From Marinovum algicola (lineage in GTDB: Bacteria > Pseudomonadota > Alphaproteobacteria > Rhodobacterales > Rhodobacteraceae), in NCBI RefSeq assembly GCF_900109145.1, contig NZ_FNYY01000001.1, positions 434,001 through 498,000 on the forward strand: a DNA stretch of 64,000 bases, given 5' to 3'. Each line of letters starts with the position of its first letter. The first letter of the stretch is position 1. The notes below the pieces were generated by a model. It ran no database searches. It was not told the DNA's origin and saw only the letters and a list, made by a program, of their open reading frames with translations. The translations under genes and the position numbers were made by a program. Of this stretch, positions 39,965 through 48,763 are shown in pieces.

Positions 39965-40897
39965 TCAGGCGAACTCTGGGTCGCGGCTCTGAAGCTCCTC
40001 CGCCATGTCGACGAACTTCTTCTCGGGCGGCGACAGTTTTTCGTTCGGCGCATGCACCAGGTAGACATCGGCGCCAATCGGCTCGTTTGCGATATCAAGC
40101 CGCCACAGCAGGCCGCGCCGGATGTCCTCTTCCGCCGACAGCAGCGGCAGGATGCCAATCCCGAGCCCGGCGACGAGCATCCGCCGCACCTCTTCGAGAT
40201 TGGTGCTCAGCCCGTTGATTCGGTTGCTCAGGTGCAGCCCCTCACGCAAGATCGACACCGGCTCGAGATCCGGGCCGTCGGTGGCGCAGGCGAAGGAAAT
40301 CAGCGGCTCGCGCTGAAGCTCCTCGAGCGGAACCGAGCTTGCGCCGAAAAGCGGATGGGTCTGGCCGCAGAACAGGCCAAACTCGCGGCGGAACAGCCGG
40401 ATCGAGGGCAGGTTGACCAGCGGGTCGACCAGCAGGCAGAAGCCGATGGTCGCCTTGTCCTGCTGGATCGCGCGCACAATGGCCTGGCTGTTTCTCACCT
40501 CGCTCTGAAAGGCCACCGACGGGTAGCGCTGGTGATAGAGCCGCATCAGCTCGTCGAGCAGCGGTGACACCAGGTCCGAGATGATTTGATAACGGACCTG
40601 GCCGCGCTCTTGCTCGTCGATGTCGTTCACCAGCGACGATATGCGCTCGGCGCTCTGAAAGATGTCGCGGCATTCCTGATAGATCCGGTCGCCCCGCGCC
40701 GTCAGGTTGAAATGACGGCTGTCGCGGATGACCAGTTGGCAATCGAGTTGGGTTTCGAGTTTCTGGAGTGCGCTGCTCACCGAGGGTTGGCTGAGCCCCA
40801 GGCTCTTGGCCGCTTTGGTGATGCTCTGTTCCTTGGCGATGACGTAGAACATGCGCAGCAGGTTCCAGTTCAGGTCGGAGTGCAGGCGGGAGGTCAT
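39965..40897 (-). CDS. LysR-family transcriptional regulator
   Basis: A 310-residue LysR-type regulator: N-terminal helix-turn-helix (MFYVIAKEQSITKAAKSLGL, SQPSVSSALQKLETQL) and an effector-binding C-terminal half (residues about 95-295; GIGILPLLSAEEDIRRGLLW). The ATG at 40897 is chosen because the HTH starts about 15 residues later. It reads away from a 500-bp AT-rich region ahead of tctC and converges on the ATP-grasp gene. Its target could be the TTT transporter operon or the upstream ATP-grasp gene; nothing in the sequence decides this. Confidence 0.87.
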   Translation of the reverse strand: MTSRLHSDLNWNLLRMFYVIAKEQSITKAAKSLGLSQPSVSSALQKLETQLDCQLVIRDSRHFNLTARGDRIYQECRDIFQSAERISSLVNDIDEQERGQVRYQIISDLVSPLLDELMRLYHQRYPSVAFQSEVRNSQAIVRAIQQDKATIGFCLLVDPLVNLPSIRLFRREFGLFCGQTHPLFGASSVPLEELQREPLISFACATDGPDLEPVSILREGLHLSNRINGLSTNLEEVRRMLVAGLGIGILPLLSAEEDIRRGLLWRLDIANEPIGADVYLVHAPNEKLSPPEKKFVDMAEELQSRDPEFA

Positions 40898-41345
40898 GTG
40901 CGTTGCTCTGTCGATGCGGTGATCTTCGAAAGACTGCCTAATACCGTGCAATGTACCCGTGTAGCGTGTGCAAAATCCTATGGAGGTATCCCAGTATCCT
41001 ACAAGATGATGCGTCAAGTACCGTATATGCTAACTTTTTGGGCTCTTTAGTCAAGGAGTGTGACAAATAAAACCGTGACGCTGGGTCCGCTGTCGCGGCG
41101 TTCCGCAAAGTAACAGGGGTGGCGGAGTCCGAGCCTTTTTGGGCGGCGGCGGCGAGATTCTTGAGATGGCATCGGCAAAAGGGTTTCGGAATTCCGGCTC
41201 GCGGCGGAGGCCATGGGTGCGCCTCAAGAAAAGGGGGGGCGGGGAGGCGCTGCTCTGGTCCGGGCCAGGACCGCCCTGACCCCTGCGCGGGGGCACAGCC
41301 GCTGCATCTTGGCGATGGTTTCTCTTCACCAGGCCGCCAAAAGGT
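40898..41345. other. Gene-free region between LysR and the tctC promoter
   Basis: About 450 bp without a convincing gene. The first 180 bp (to about 41080) are AT-rich and contain two GTATCC words 8 bp apart (40986 and 40994) and a GCACACGCTACACGGGTACA-like stretch on the minus strand; this is probably the LysR promoter and operator. The remainder is GC-rich and low in structure. A possible 92-codon minus-strand frame here is Pro/Arg-rich and not believable. Confidence 0.6.
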
Positions 41346-41386
41346 TTGACAGGTCCCGATCTGACTCCTAACCTACTACATGGTAG
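41346..41386 (+). promoter_or_regulatory. tctC promoter with CTACTA-GGTAG operator
   Basis: TTGACA at 41346 and TAACCT at 41369 (17-bp spacing) make a plausible sigma70 promoter. The operator-like CTACTACATGGTAG (41373-41386) overlaps and follows the -10. The same 14-bp pattern CTACYA-N4-GTA(G/A) occurs twice ahead of the Gfo/Idh gene (47458-47471 and 47480-47493), with a TetR gene between the two promoters. Confidence 0.55.
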
Positions 41387-41403
41387 ATAACGGAGGAGAT
41401 ATC

Positions 41404-42423
41404 ATGCCAGCCCTTAAAACCATTGCGCTCGTCGCGGCCGCAGGCGCCTTTGCCGCACCGCTTGCCGCCCAGGATTACAGCTGGAAGCCCGACCGTCCGA
41501 TCAACATCATCGTGCCGTGGTCGGCCGGCGGTTCGACCGATCAGGTGACCCGCGTGGTTGCGCCAATTCTGGAAGAGGCCCTCGGCACCGAGGTCGTGGT
41601 GGTCAACCAGCCGGGTGCGTCGGGATCGACTGGCACCAAGGCCGCGCTGGATGCGCCGCGCGACGGCTATACCTGGACCGCCAATGCCATCGCCAACAAT
41701 GCGACCTATGCGGTGACCGGGCTGATCGAGGATACGTCGATCGAGGATTATCACATCTATCTGCACGTCGCCAACGTGCCGGTTGTCAGCGTCAACGCCG
41801 ATGCGCCGTATCAGGATTTCCCGGCGCTGCTCGAGGCGATGAAGACCGGTTCGGTCACGGTTGGCACCGCGGGGGTGAACTCCTCGGGCGGCATGGCGCT
41901 GGCGGCGATCAAGGAAAGCGCCGAGGGCGATCTGTCGGGCGCGCGCATGATCACCTATGACGGTGGCAACCCGGCGGTGATCGCCGCGGCGAGCGGCGAG
42001 GTCGAGGTGACCACCCAGCTGGCGGTGGAACAGACCGAGATGATCCGCGCCGGCCGGCTGCGGGCGCTGACCGTGTTGTCGGATACCGCGCTGAACGTCG
42101 AAGGGATCGACCCGGTGCCGCCGATCACCGATTTCATCCCGGATTTCCACGTCGCGGCCGATTACTTCGGCGTTTTCATCCCGATGGGTGCCCCGCAAGA
42201 GGTCTATGATACCGTCGATCAGGTCTGGCAGGACCATGTGATGAACAGCGAGGCGCTCAAGACCTATGCCACCGACCGCGGCGCCGTCTTTGCGCCGAGC
42301 TACGGCGAGGCGGCGCTCGACAAGGCGATGCCGGTGGTGATCGCCGAGGCCTGCGCCCGGGTGACCCGCGGCGAAGCGGTCGTCAGCCCGTCGGAAATCG
42401 GCATCGATTGCCCGGCTGAATAA
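41404..42423 (+). CDS. tctC: Tripartite tricarboxylate transporter (TTT) substrate-binding protein
   Basis: A 339-residue Bug/TctC-family periplasmic protein: signal peptide PALKTIALVAAAGAFAAPLAA, mature start QDYSWKPDRPINIIVPWSAG, then GGSTDQVTRVVAPILEEALG, the conserved first half of the family. The ligand loop VNQPGASGSTGTKAAL is typical. It captures an organic acid or related compound for TctAB. The ATG at 41404 has GGAGGAG just upstream, a strong ribosome site. It leads the tctCBA operon, transcribed from the promoter at 41346. Confidence 0.92.
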   Translation: MPALKTIALVAAAGAFAAPLAAQDYSWKPDRPINIIVPWSAGGSTDQVTRVVAPILEEALGTEVVVVNQPGASGSTGTKAALDAPRDGYTWTANAIANNATYAVTGLIEDTSIEDYHIYLHVANVPVVSVNADAPYQDFPALLEAMKTGSVTVGTAGVNSSGGMALAAIKESAEGDLSGARMITYDGGNPAVIAAASGEVEVTTQLAVEQTEMIRAGRLRALTVLSDTALNVEGIDPVPPITDFIPDFHVAADYFGVFIPMGAPQEVYDTVDQVWQDHVMNSEALKTYATDRGAVFAPSYGEAALDKAMPVVIAEACARVTRGEAVVSPSEIGIDCPAE

Positions 42424-42494
42424 GGGCACACTCCGGGTGGGGCCAGATGCTCCGCCCGGACTGCCAATTGCCCGGCACAACGACAGGTGATTTC

Positions 42495-42980
42495 ATGACT
42501 ATGGCTATGGCCGACCGCCTCACGGCAGGTCTTCTCTTTCTGCTCGGGCTGGCGCTGCTGGTCGGCGGTTACACGATGGACCGGCTGGAGATCCGACAGA
42601 TCCACCCGGCCTCGATCCCCGGGCTGGTGCCGATCATCCTCGGCCTGCTGCTGGCGCTCTGCGCGGCGCTGCTGTTCCTGTCGTCCTTCAAGACCGACGA
42701 CCAGCGCCGGGCGCTTGTCCTCGCCGACGGTTCCTGGGCGCGGTTGGGGCTGACGGCGGCAATCTGCACGCTCTACGCGCTCGGGCTGGTGGGCTGGCTG
42801 CCGTATTTCTGGGCCACCTTCGTCTTTGCCACCTGTTTCGCGCTGCTGTTTTCCTTTCCCCCGGCCGGCGCGCGTCGGGCCCAGGTGATTGCGGTACTCG
42901 CGGCGCTGGCGCTGGGCGCCGGGGTGGCGCTGGGATCGTCGCTGCTGTTCGAGAAACTCTTTCTGGTGCGGCTGCCATGA
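42495..42980 (+). CDS. tctB: TTT transporter small membrane subunit
   Basis: A 161-residue four-helix inner-membrane protein (ADRLTAGLLFLLGLALLVGG, PGLVPIILGLLLALCAALLF, LTAAICTLYALGLVGWLPYF, AVLAALALGAGVALGSSLLF) of the TctB type. The start ATG at 42495 follows AGGTGA. It overlaps tctA by 4 bp and forms the small subunit of the membrane complex fed by TctC. The primary sequence of TctB is poorly conserved; position in the operon carries the call. Confidence 0.85.
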   Translation: MTMAMADRLTAGLLFLLGLALLVGGYTMDRLEIRQIHPASIPGLVPIILGLLLALCAALLFLSSFKTDDQRRALVLADGSWARLGLTAAICTLYALGLVGWLPYFWATFVFATCFALLFSFPPAGARRAQVIAVLAALALGAGVALGSSLLFEKLFLVRLP

Positions 42981-44500
42981 GCGGGCTGGGCGATCTGATC
43001 ACCGGGCTTGGCACGCTGGCCACACCCGAGATGCTGTTTCACGCCGCCTGGGCGACGCTGCTGGGCATTGTCGTGGGCTCGTTGCCAGGGCTGACGGCGA
43101 CCATGGGCGTGGCGCTGATGACCACGCTGACCTATTCGCTGGAATCGACCACCGCGATCCTGGTGCTGGTCTGCATGTATGTCGGGGCGATCTACGGCGG
43201 CTCGCGCAGCGCCATCCTGCTCAACATCCCCGGCACCCCGGCCAGCGCGGCCACCTCGCTTGACGGCTATCCGCTGGCCAAGGCGGGGCGGGCCGGCTAC
43301 GCCATGGGGCTGGCGACGGCGGGCTCGGCGCTGGGCACGTTGGCGGGTGTCGTGATGCTGGTGCTGGTGGCGCCGCCGCTGGCCGAGGCCGCGCTCAATT
43401 TCGGCAGCTTCGAGTTCTTCTGGCTGGCGGTCTTCGGCATTCTGATCTCGGGTCAGCTCACCGCCGACACCTCGCCCTTGAAAGGCTATATCGCCGGGCT
43501 TCTTGGGCTGGCGGTGGCAATGATCGGGTCGGAGGGCATTCACGCCCATGTGCGCTTCAACATGGGGCTTCAGGATCTCAACGCCGGGATCGCGCTGATC
43601 CCCGCCATGGTCGGCGCCTTCGGCTTTGCCGAGGTGCTGACGGCGATGTGGAACCGCGCCGGCGAGCTGGCGGTGAAGAAGGACAAGAGCGACCGGACGA
43701 TCCCCGATCTGGTCGATCTCTGGCGCTACAAGCTGACCATCGCACGATCGGGGCTGATCGGCACGCTGGTCGGCATCATCCCCGGCGTGGGCGAGGATAT
43801 CGGCGCCTGGGCCAGCTATGCGGCCGCGCGCAAGACCTCGAAGGAAAAGGAAAAGTTCGGCCACGGCAGCCATGAGGGGCTGATCGCGGCAGAGACCGGC
43901 AATTCCGCTGTGGTGCCCGGTTCGCTGATCCCGGCGATCACCCTGGCGGTGCCCGGTTCGGCCTCCTCGGCGGTGCTGATCGCCGCGCTCTTCATCCACG
44001 GCATCCGGCCGGGGCCCCTGATCATGATCGAACAGCCGGATTTCATCGGGCTGATCAGCGCCATGGTGGTGATCGCCACGCTCTTCATGGCCTTCTACGG
44101 GCTGACGCTGACCAAGGCCTTCGTGCAGGTGCTCAAGGTGCCTTATGCCTATCTGATGCCGGTGGTCTTCGTGCTTTGCGTGATCGGCACCTTCGCGCTG
44201 AGCCAGCGGATCTTCGACATCTGGATCATGGTGTTCTTCGGCCTCGTGGGCTTTGTCCTGCGGCAGATGAAATACCCGATGGCGCCGCTGGTGCTGGGGA
44301 TCATCCTCGGCGATCTGCTCGACAAGAGCCTGCGCCGCGGGCTGACGCTGAGCGATGGCGAGCTGGCGCCGTTCTTCACGCGGCCGGTCTCGGCCGGGTT
44401 CGTGGCGCTGATCCTGCTGTCGATCGCGATGAACGTGCCGGTGGTGCGGCGGCTGGCGCTGGCGCCGGTGCGCTGGATCGGAGCGCGGCTCGATGCTTGA
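42977..44500 (+). CDS. tctA: TTT transporter large membrane subunit
   Basis: A 507-residue membrane protein with about twelve helices and the TctA signatures GIVVGSLPGLTATMGVALMT near the start and GGSRSAILLNIPGTPASAAT at about 75-95, plus GETGNSAVVPGSLIPA-like GNSAVVPGSLIPAITLAVPG in the second half. It forms the translocation path with TctB. It overlaps the next gene, a TIM-barrel isomerase, by 8 bp, which links transport with catabolism of the same substrate. Confidence 0.92.
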   Translation: MSGLGDLITGLGTLATPEMLFHAAWATLLGIVVGSLPGLTATMGVALMTTLTYSLESTTAILVLVCMYVGAIYGGSRSAILLNIPGTPASAATSLDGYPLAKAGRAGYAMGLATAGSALGTLAGVVMLVLVAPPLAEAALNFGSFEFFWLAVFGILISGQLTADTSPLKGYIAGLLGLAVAMIGSEGIHAHVRFNMGLQDLNAGIALIPAMVGAFGFAEVLTAMWNRAGELAVKKDKSDRTIPDLVDLWRYKLTIARSGLIGTLVGIIPGVGEDIGAWASYAAARKTSKEKEKFGHGSHEGLIAAETGNSAVVPGSLIPAITLAVPGSASSAVLIAALFIHGIRPGPLIMIEQPDFIGLISAMVVIATLFMAFYGLTLTKAFVQVLKVPYAYLMPVVFVLCVIGTFALSQRIFDIWIMVFFGLVGFVLRQMKYPMAPLVLGIILGDLLDKSLRRGLTLSDGELAPFFTRPVSAGFVALILLSIAMNVPVVRRLALAPVRWIGARLDA

Positions 44501-45323
44501 CTACACGCTCTGCAATGAGCTGCTGGCCGAAGAGGGCAAGTCGCTGGCCGAACAGGCCCGGATCGCGGCGGATCTGGGCTATGTCGGGCTGGAGCTGGCA
44601 CCGGCGACCCTGGGGACGGCACCGCACCGGCTGAGCGCCTCCGAGGTGGCCGGCATCCGGCAGACCGTCGAGGATGCCGGGCTGCGCGTCACCGGGCTGC
44701 ATTGGCTCCTGAGCGGCTACCCCGAGCTGTCGATCACCGATCCGGCGCGGCAGCGCAGGGCGCGCGACGTCCTGTTGCGGCTGGTCGATCTCTGCGCCGA
44801 TCTGGGCGGCGCGGTGCTGATCCACGGCTCTCCGAAACAACGGCTCCGGCCCGGGGGCATGGGGGATGCGGCGCTGACCGCCCATCTGGCCGCGTTCTTT
44901 GCGCCGGTCGCCGCGCAGGCCGCAGCGCGCGGCGTGACCTATTGCATCGAGCCGCTGTCGCGGGCCGAGGACAACACGGTCAACACCGTGGCAGACGGTG
45001 TTGCGCTGGCCGAGGCGATCGCCAGTCCGGGGTTTCGCACCATGATCGACATGAGCGCTGCCGGGCAGACCGAGCCGCCGGTGGCCGAGCTGATCCGGCG
45101 CTGGGTGCCGGGCGGGATGATTGGCCACATCCACGCCAATGACACCAACCGCGGCGCGCCGGGCATGGGCGACGACCCGCATTTCGAGATCATCAAGGCC
45201 CTGCGCGCGGTGGGCTGGGACAAGCCCGTCGGCGTCGAGCCGTTCCGCTGCCTGATCGACGCCCGCGTCACCGCCGCCACCGGGATCGCCACCCTCAAAG
45301 CCTATGAAAGGGCCGCCGCATGA
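44493..45323 (+). CDS. Sugar phosphate isomerase/epimerase-like TIM-barrel protein (first)
   Basis: A 276-residue xylose-isomerase-like TIM barrel. The metal ligands can be placed: Glu153 (CIEPLSRAED), Asp186 (MIDMSAAG), His212 or His214 (GHIHANDTNR) and Glu249 (GVEPFR). Members epimerise or isomerise sugars, keto acids or inositol derivatives. The start lies inside tctA and the stop overlaps the enolase-superfamily gene (ATGA). It should act on the compound brought in by TctCBA; the exact reaction is not decidable. Confidence 0.82.
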   Translation: MLDYTLCNELLAEEGKSLAEQARIAADLGYVGLELAPATLGTAPHRLSASEVAGIRQTVEDAGLRVTGLHWLLSGYPELSITDPARQRRARDVLLRLVDLCADLGGAVLIHGSPKQRLRPGGMGDAALTAHLAAFFAPVAAQAAARGVTYCIEPLSRAEDNTVNTVADGVALAEAIASPGFRTMIDMSAAGQTEPPVAELIRRWVPGGMIGHIHANDTNRGAPGMGDDPHFEIIKALRAVGWDKPVGVEPFRCLIDARVTAATGIATLKAYERAAA

Positions 45324-46636
45324 CCCGCATCGAACTCCTCTCTGCCTCTGTCGCGGAGCGCCCGGTGGTGATGCGGCTGCCGTTTCAATTCGGCAGTACC
45401 GAGGTGCGCGAGACCGCCGAAGCGCATTGCCGGGTCGAAATCATGGTCGATGGCTGGCGCGCCGCGGGGCGCGCGGCGCAGCTGATGGTGCCGCGCTGGT
45501 TCAACAAAGCTCCCACGCTGAGCAATGCCGACACCATCGACGAGCTGCGCCGGGTGGTGGCCACGGCCGTGCAGGCGGCCCCGGGCCAGGCGGGAACGGC
45601 GTTGGAGGTTACCCGGGCGCTGCGCGCGCGGCTTTCGCAAGACTTGCCCGAGGTGCCCAGGCTGGCGCGGGGCTTTGGCCCCTCGCTGGTGGAAATGGCG
45701 ATGATCGATGCCCTCTGCCGGGGGCTGGAACTGCCGTTCTGGCAGGCGGCGCAGGCCGATGTCTTTGGCCTCGCGGCGGGCTGTCCCGCGGATCAGGCGC
45801 CCGAGGATGTCACGAGATCTCTGGCGCGGATCGGTCCGCCCGAGCGGCTGGTGCTGCGCCATACGGTGGGCTTCGACGCGCCCCTGTGGCGGGCGGACGT
45901 GGGGCCCGAAGCGCCCGACGATGGTTTGCCGGTCTCGCTCGAGGAGGTGATCGACCGGACCGGGATCGCCGCTTTCAAGATCAAGCTCAAGGGCGATCCC
46001 GAGGCCGATCACAGGCGGTTGCGCGGCATCGCGGCGCTGATCGACCGGGGGGGCGATTACGCGGTGACGCTGGACGCCAACGAGCAATATTCGCCCGAGT
46101 ATTTCGACCGTCTGCTGCGCGGGCTGGCGGGGGACAAGGCGCTCGCCCGGCTTTATCCGGCGATCCGTTTTGTCGAACAGCCCTTCGCCCGGGAAATCGC
46201 GCTGGACACCCCGGTCTCGGCGCCGCTGCCGCTGATCATCGACGAAAGCGACGACAGCGAAGGGGCCTTTGCCCGCGCGCTGGCGCTGGGTTGGTCCGGC
46301 ACTTCGATCAAGAGCTGCAAGGGCGTGTTGCGTGCGCTTCTCAACAAGGTGCGGGCCGAAGTGGCGGGCGCGCATCTCTCGGGCGAGGATCTGACCTGCC
46401 AGCCGGGGATCTGCTGGCTTCAGGACGCGGCGATGATGGCGGCCTGCGGTGTCCGCGACGTCGAGCGCAACGGCCACCATTTCGCCGGCGGCTTGCAGGG
46501 CGCACCGGCGGCAGAGCGCGCGGAACTGCTGGCGGCGCATGGCGATGTGCTGGCGGAAATCGACGGGCGCGCGGTGCTTCGGATTGCCGGTGGCGCGGTT
46601 GAGATCGGGTCTCTGGCACGGCCGGGACTGGGCTGA
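45320..46636 (+). CDS. Enolase-superfamily (mandelate racemase/muconate lactonising type) enzyme
   Basis: A 438-residue protein with a complete enolase-superfamily active site: KxK at 220/222 (AFKIKLKGD), metal ligands Asp252 (LDANEQYS), Glu286 (FVEQPFAR) and Asp308 (IIDESDDS), and Lys331 (TSIKSCKGV), which points to a muconate-lactonising-like arrangement. The expected chemistry is proton abstraction next to a carboxylate, giving dehydration, racemisation or cycloisomerisation. Together with the TIM-barrel partner and TTT transporter this suggests catabolism of a sugar acid or hydroxy acid. The substrate is unknown. Confidence 0.85.
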   Translation: MTRIELLSASVAERPVVMRLPFQFGSTEVRETAEAHCRVEIMVDGWRAAGRAAQLMVPRWFNKAPTLSNADTIDELRRVVATAVQAAPGQAGTALEVTRALRARLSQDLPEVPRLARGFGPSLVEMAMIDALCRGLELPFWQAAQADVFGLAAGCPADQAPEDVTRSLARIGPPERLVLRHTVGFDAPLWRADVGPEAPDDGLPVSLEEVIDRTGIAAFKIKLKGDPEADHRRLRGIAALIDRGGDYAVTLDANEQYSPEYFDRLLRGLAGDKALARLYPAIRFVEQPFAREIALDTPVSAPLPLIIDESDDSEGAFARALALGWSGTSIKSCKGVLRALLNKVRAEVAGAHLSGEDLTCQPGICWLQDAAMMAACGVRDVERNGHHFAGGLQGAPAAERAELLAAHGDVLAEIDGRAVLRIAGGAVEIGSLARPGLG

Positions 46637-46671
46637 TAGGATGTGCGTCTGACCAGAAGTGACGAGGATGA

Positions 46672-47334
46672 ATGGCCAAGCAAGTGACCCCGATCCGCAA
46701 GGACCGCAAGCGCAACCCGGAGGTGACCCGCGCCGCCATTCTCAACGCCGCTCTTCAGGAATTCAGCGAGGTCGGCCATTCCGGCGCCAGAGTTGACCGC
46801 ATCGCTGCCCGGGCCGGTGTCAGCAAGCCGATGATCTACGATTACTTCGGCGACAAAGATGCGGTCTATGCCGCGGCCCTGCGCGAGGCCTATGTGCAGA
46901 TCCGCCAGGGCGAGATGACGCTCAACCTGGATACGCTGGCGCCGGAAGAGGCGATCCGCGCGCTGGTGAAGTTCACCATGAACCACTTCTGGAGCAACCC
47001 GTGGTTCATCCGCATGCTCAACACCGAAAATCTGATGGGCGGGGCGACGATCCGTGACCTCGACGACGCCACCGATATTCAGTCGGTGCTGTTGCAGCGG
47101 GTCGAGGAGATCCTGCGGCGCGGTCATGACGACGGGCTGTTCCGTGCCAGCATCACCCCGGTCGAGCTTTATATCTTCATCGCCTCGGTCTGCTGGTTCC
47201 CGATCTCCAACATGCACACGTTGTCGGTGGTTTTTCAGGCGCCGATCGGCGAGGCCTGGTTGAAGGACCACGCAGAAAAGGCCGCCGGCATGATCATCGG
47301 CTACCTCAAGTCCGCCGAACCCGCCGCCCCGTAA
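46672..47334 (+). CDS. TetR-family regulator of the catabolic island
   Basis: A 220-residue TetR-type regulator: HTH at about 25-68 (ILNAALQEFSEVGHSGARVD, RIAARAGVSKPMIYDYFGDK) and a TetR_C-like effector domain (NHFWSNPWFIRMLNTENLMG). It lies between the tct/enolase operon and the Gfo/Idh/DUF993 operon on the same strand. Both operons carry a similar 14-bp palindrome over or near their promoter, which fits control by this protein. The ATG at 46672 has GAGG five bases upstream; it follows the enolase gene by 35 bp. Confidence 0.87.
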   Translation: MAKQVTPIRKDRKRNPEVTRAAILNAALQEFSEVGHSGARVDRIAARAGVSKPMIYDYFGDKDAVYAAALREAYVQIRQGEMTLNLDTLAPEEAIRALVKFTMNHFWSNPWFIRMLNTENLMGGATIRDLDDATDIQSVLLQRVEEILRRGHDDGLFRASITPVELYIFIASVCWFPISNMHTLSVVFQAPIGEAWLKDHAEKAAGMIIGYLKSAEPAAP

Positions 47335-47438
47335 TGCGCGGCGCCAGCCTGTTGTAATCTCACCCTGTTTCCCGAATGCGCCGTGCTTCGGCTGGTCCCG
47401 CCAATCGCTGGATCGGCGGGGTGGCGGCATGCCGGCGC

Positions 47439-47493
47439 TTGACACATTTGGCATAACCTACTAATTAGTAACTTACGAGCTACCAACCGGTAG
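47439..47493 (+). promoter_or_regulatory. Promoter and paired operators of the Gfo/Idh-DUF993 operon
   Basis: TTGACA (47439) is followed 17 bp later by TAATTA. Operator-like CTACTAATTAGTAA (47458-47471, with perfect 12-bp palindrome TACTAATTAGTA) covers the -10 region and CTACCAACCGGTAG (47480-47493) lies 8 bp downstream. Both match the tctC site CTACTACATGGTAG. A 108-bp leader separates this from the first gene. The repressor is most likely the adjacent TetR protein. Confidence 0.6.
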
Positions 47494-47601
47494 GCAAAGG
47501 GAATCACTGCCGCGCGCCTGGCATCGGACAAGTGCGGCGGCGGGGTGGAGGACATCGGGTCAGAGGGTGGCCCGGCGGGATTTCAAGCAAGGGAAGAGAC
47601 C

Positions 47602-48753
47602 ATGGCACAACAACGCATCGGCATCATCATGCATGGTGTTACCGGACGGATGGGGATGAACCAGCACCTGATCCGCTCGGTTCTGGCGATCCGCGATCAG
47701 GGCGGCATGCTGCTGAAAGACGGTGATCGTCTGGTGCCCGACGTGATCATCGTCGGCCGCAACGAAAAGAAGATCGCCGAACTGGCCGCCAAACACGGCG
47801 TCGAACGTTACACCACCGATCTCGATGCCGCGCTGGCCAACCCCGATGACACCATCTTCTTTGACGCCGCCAGCACCCAGATGCGCCCCGGTCTGCTGCG
47901 CAAGGCGATCGACGCGGGCAAGCATGTCTATTCGGAAAAGCCGGTCTCGGAAGGGCTGGACGAGGCCATTGCGATTGCCAAACATGCCAAGGCCAAGGGC
48001 GTCAAGAACGGCATCGTGCATGACAAGCTCGATCTGCCCGGTCTCGTCAAGCTCAAGCGCCTGCGCGACAGCGGCTTTTTCGGCAAGATCCTCAGCGTGC
48101 GCGGTGAGTTCGGCTATTGGGTCTTCGAAGGGGACTGGATGGCGGCGCAGCGCCCGTCGTGGAACTACCGCAAGCAGGACGGTGGCGGCATGGTCTCGGA
48201 CATGCTCTGCCACTGGCGCTATGTGCTCGACAACGTGGTCGCCCCGGTCAAGGCGGTGTCCTGCAACGCCGTGACCCATATCCCCGAGCGCTGGGACGAA
48301 AACGGTGACCCCTACAACGCCACCGCCGATGACGCCGCCTATGCCACCTTCGAACTCGAGGGCGACATCATCGCCCATATCAACAGCTCCTGGTGTACCC
48401 GTGTGCGCCGTGACGATCTGGTGACCTTCCACATCGACGGCACCCATGGCAGCGCGGTGGCCGGGCTGCACACCTGTTACAGCCAAGCGCGGGTGAACAC
48501 GCCGAAACCGGTCTGGAACCCGGACCAGAAGCAGACGATGAACTTCTTCGAGGATTGGGTGGAGGTGCCCGACAACACGGTGTTCGACAACGGCTTCAAG
48601 GTGCAATGGGAACAATTCCTGCGCCATGTGGTCGAGGATGGCCCGTGGTCCTACACGCTGGAAGAGGGCGCCAAGGGCGTGCAGCTGGCGGAACTGGGCT
48701 ACGAAAGTTCGGAAAAGCGCTGCTGGCTCGACGTGCCGGCGCTCGACATCTGA
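47602..48753 (+). CDS. Gfo/Idh/MocA-family NAD(P)-dependent dehydrogenase
   Basis: A 383-residue oxidoreductase: N-terminal NAD(P)-binding fold (IGIIMHGVTGRMGMNQHLIR, a longer than usual glycine loop), the YSEKPVSEGLDEAI motif with the EKP signature of the family, and the C-terminal sheet domain (KNGIVHDKLDLPGLVKLKRL). Such enzymes oxidise a sugar, inositol or glycoside hydroxyl. The ATG at 47602 has GGGAAGAG upstream. It is the first gene of a three-gene operon with a DUF993 protein and a TIM-barrel isomerase. Confidence 0.86.
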   Translation: MAQQRIGIIMHGVTGRMGMNQHLIRSVLAIRDQGGMLLKDGDRLVPDVIIVGRNEKKIAELAAKHGVERYTTDLDAALANPDDTIFFDAASTQMRPGLLRKAIDAGKHVYSEKPVSEGLDEAIAIAKHAKAKGVKNGIVHDKLDLPGLVKLKRLRDSGFFGKILSVRGEFGYWVFEGDWMAAQRPSWNYRKQDGGGMVSDMLCHWRYVLDNVVAPVKAVSCNAVTHIPERWDENGDPYNATADDAAYATFELEGDIIAHINSSWCTRVRRDDLVTFHIDGTHGSAVAGLHTCYSQARVNTPKPVWNPDQKQTMNFFEDWVEVPDNTVFDNGFKVQWEQFLRHVVEDGPWSYTLEEGAKGVQLAELGYESSEKRCWLDVPALDI

Positions 48754-48763
48754 GGGGGCTGAC

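Noticed and set aside
41051-41329. A 92-codon minus-strand frame between LysR and tctC.
   Set aside because: Pro/Arg-rich composition, no ribosome site and no recognisable motif; the region looks like promoter and spacer DNA.
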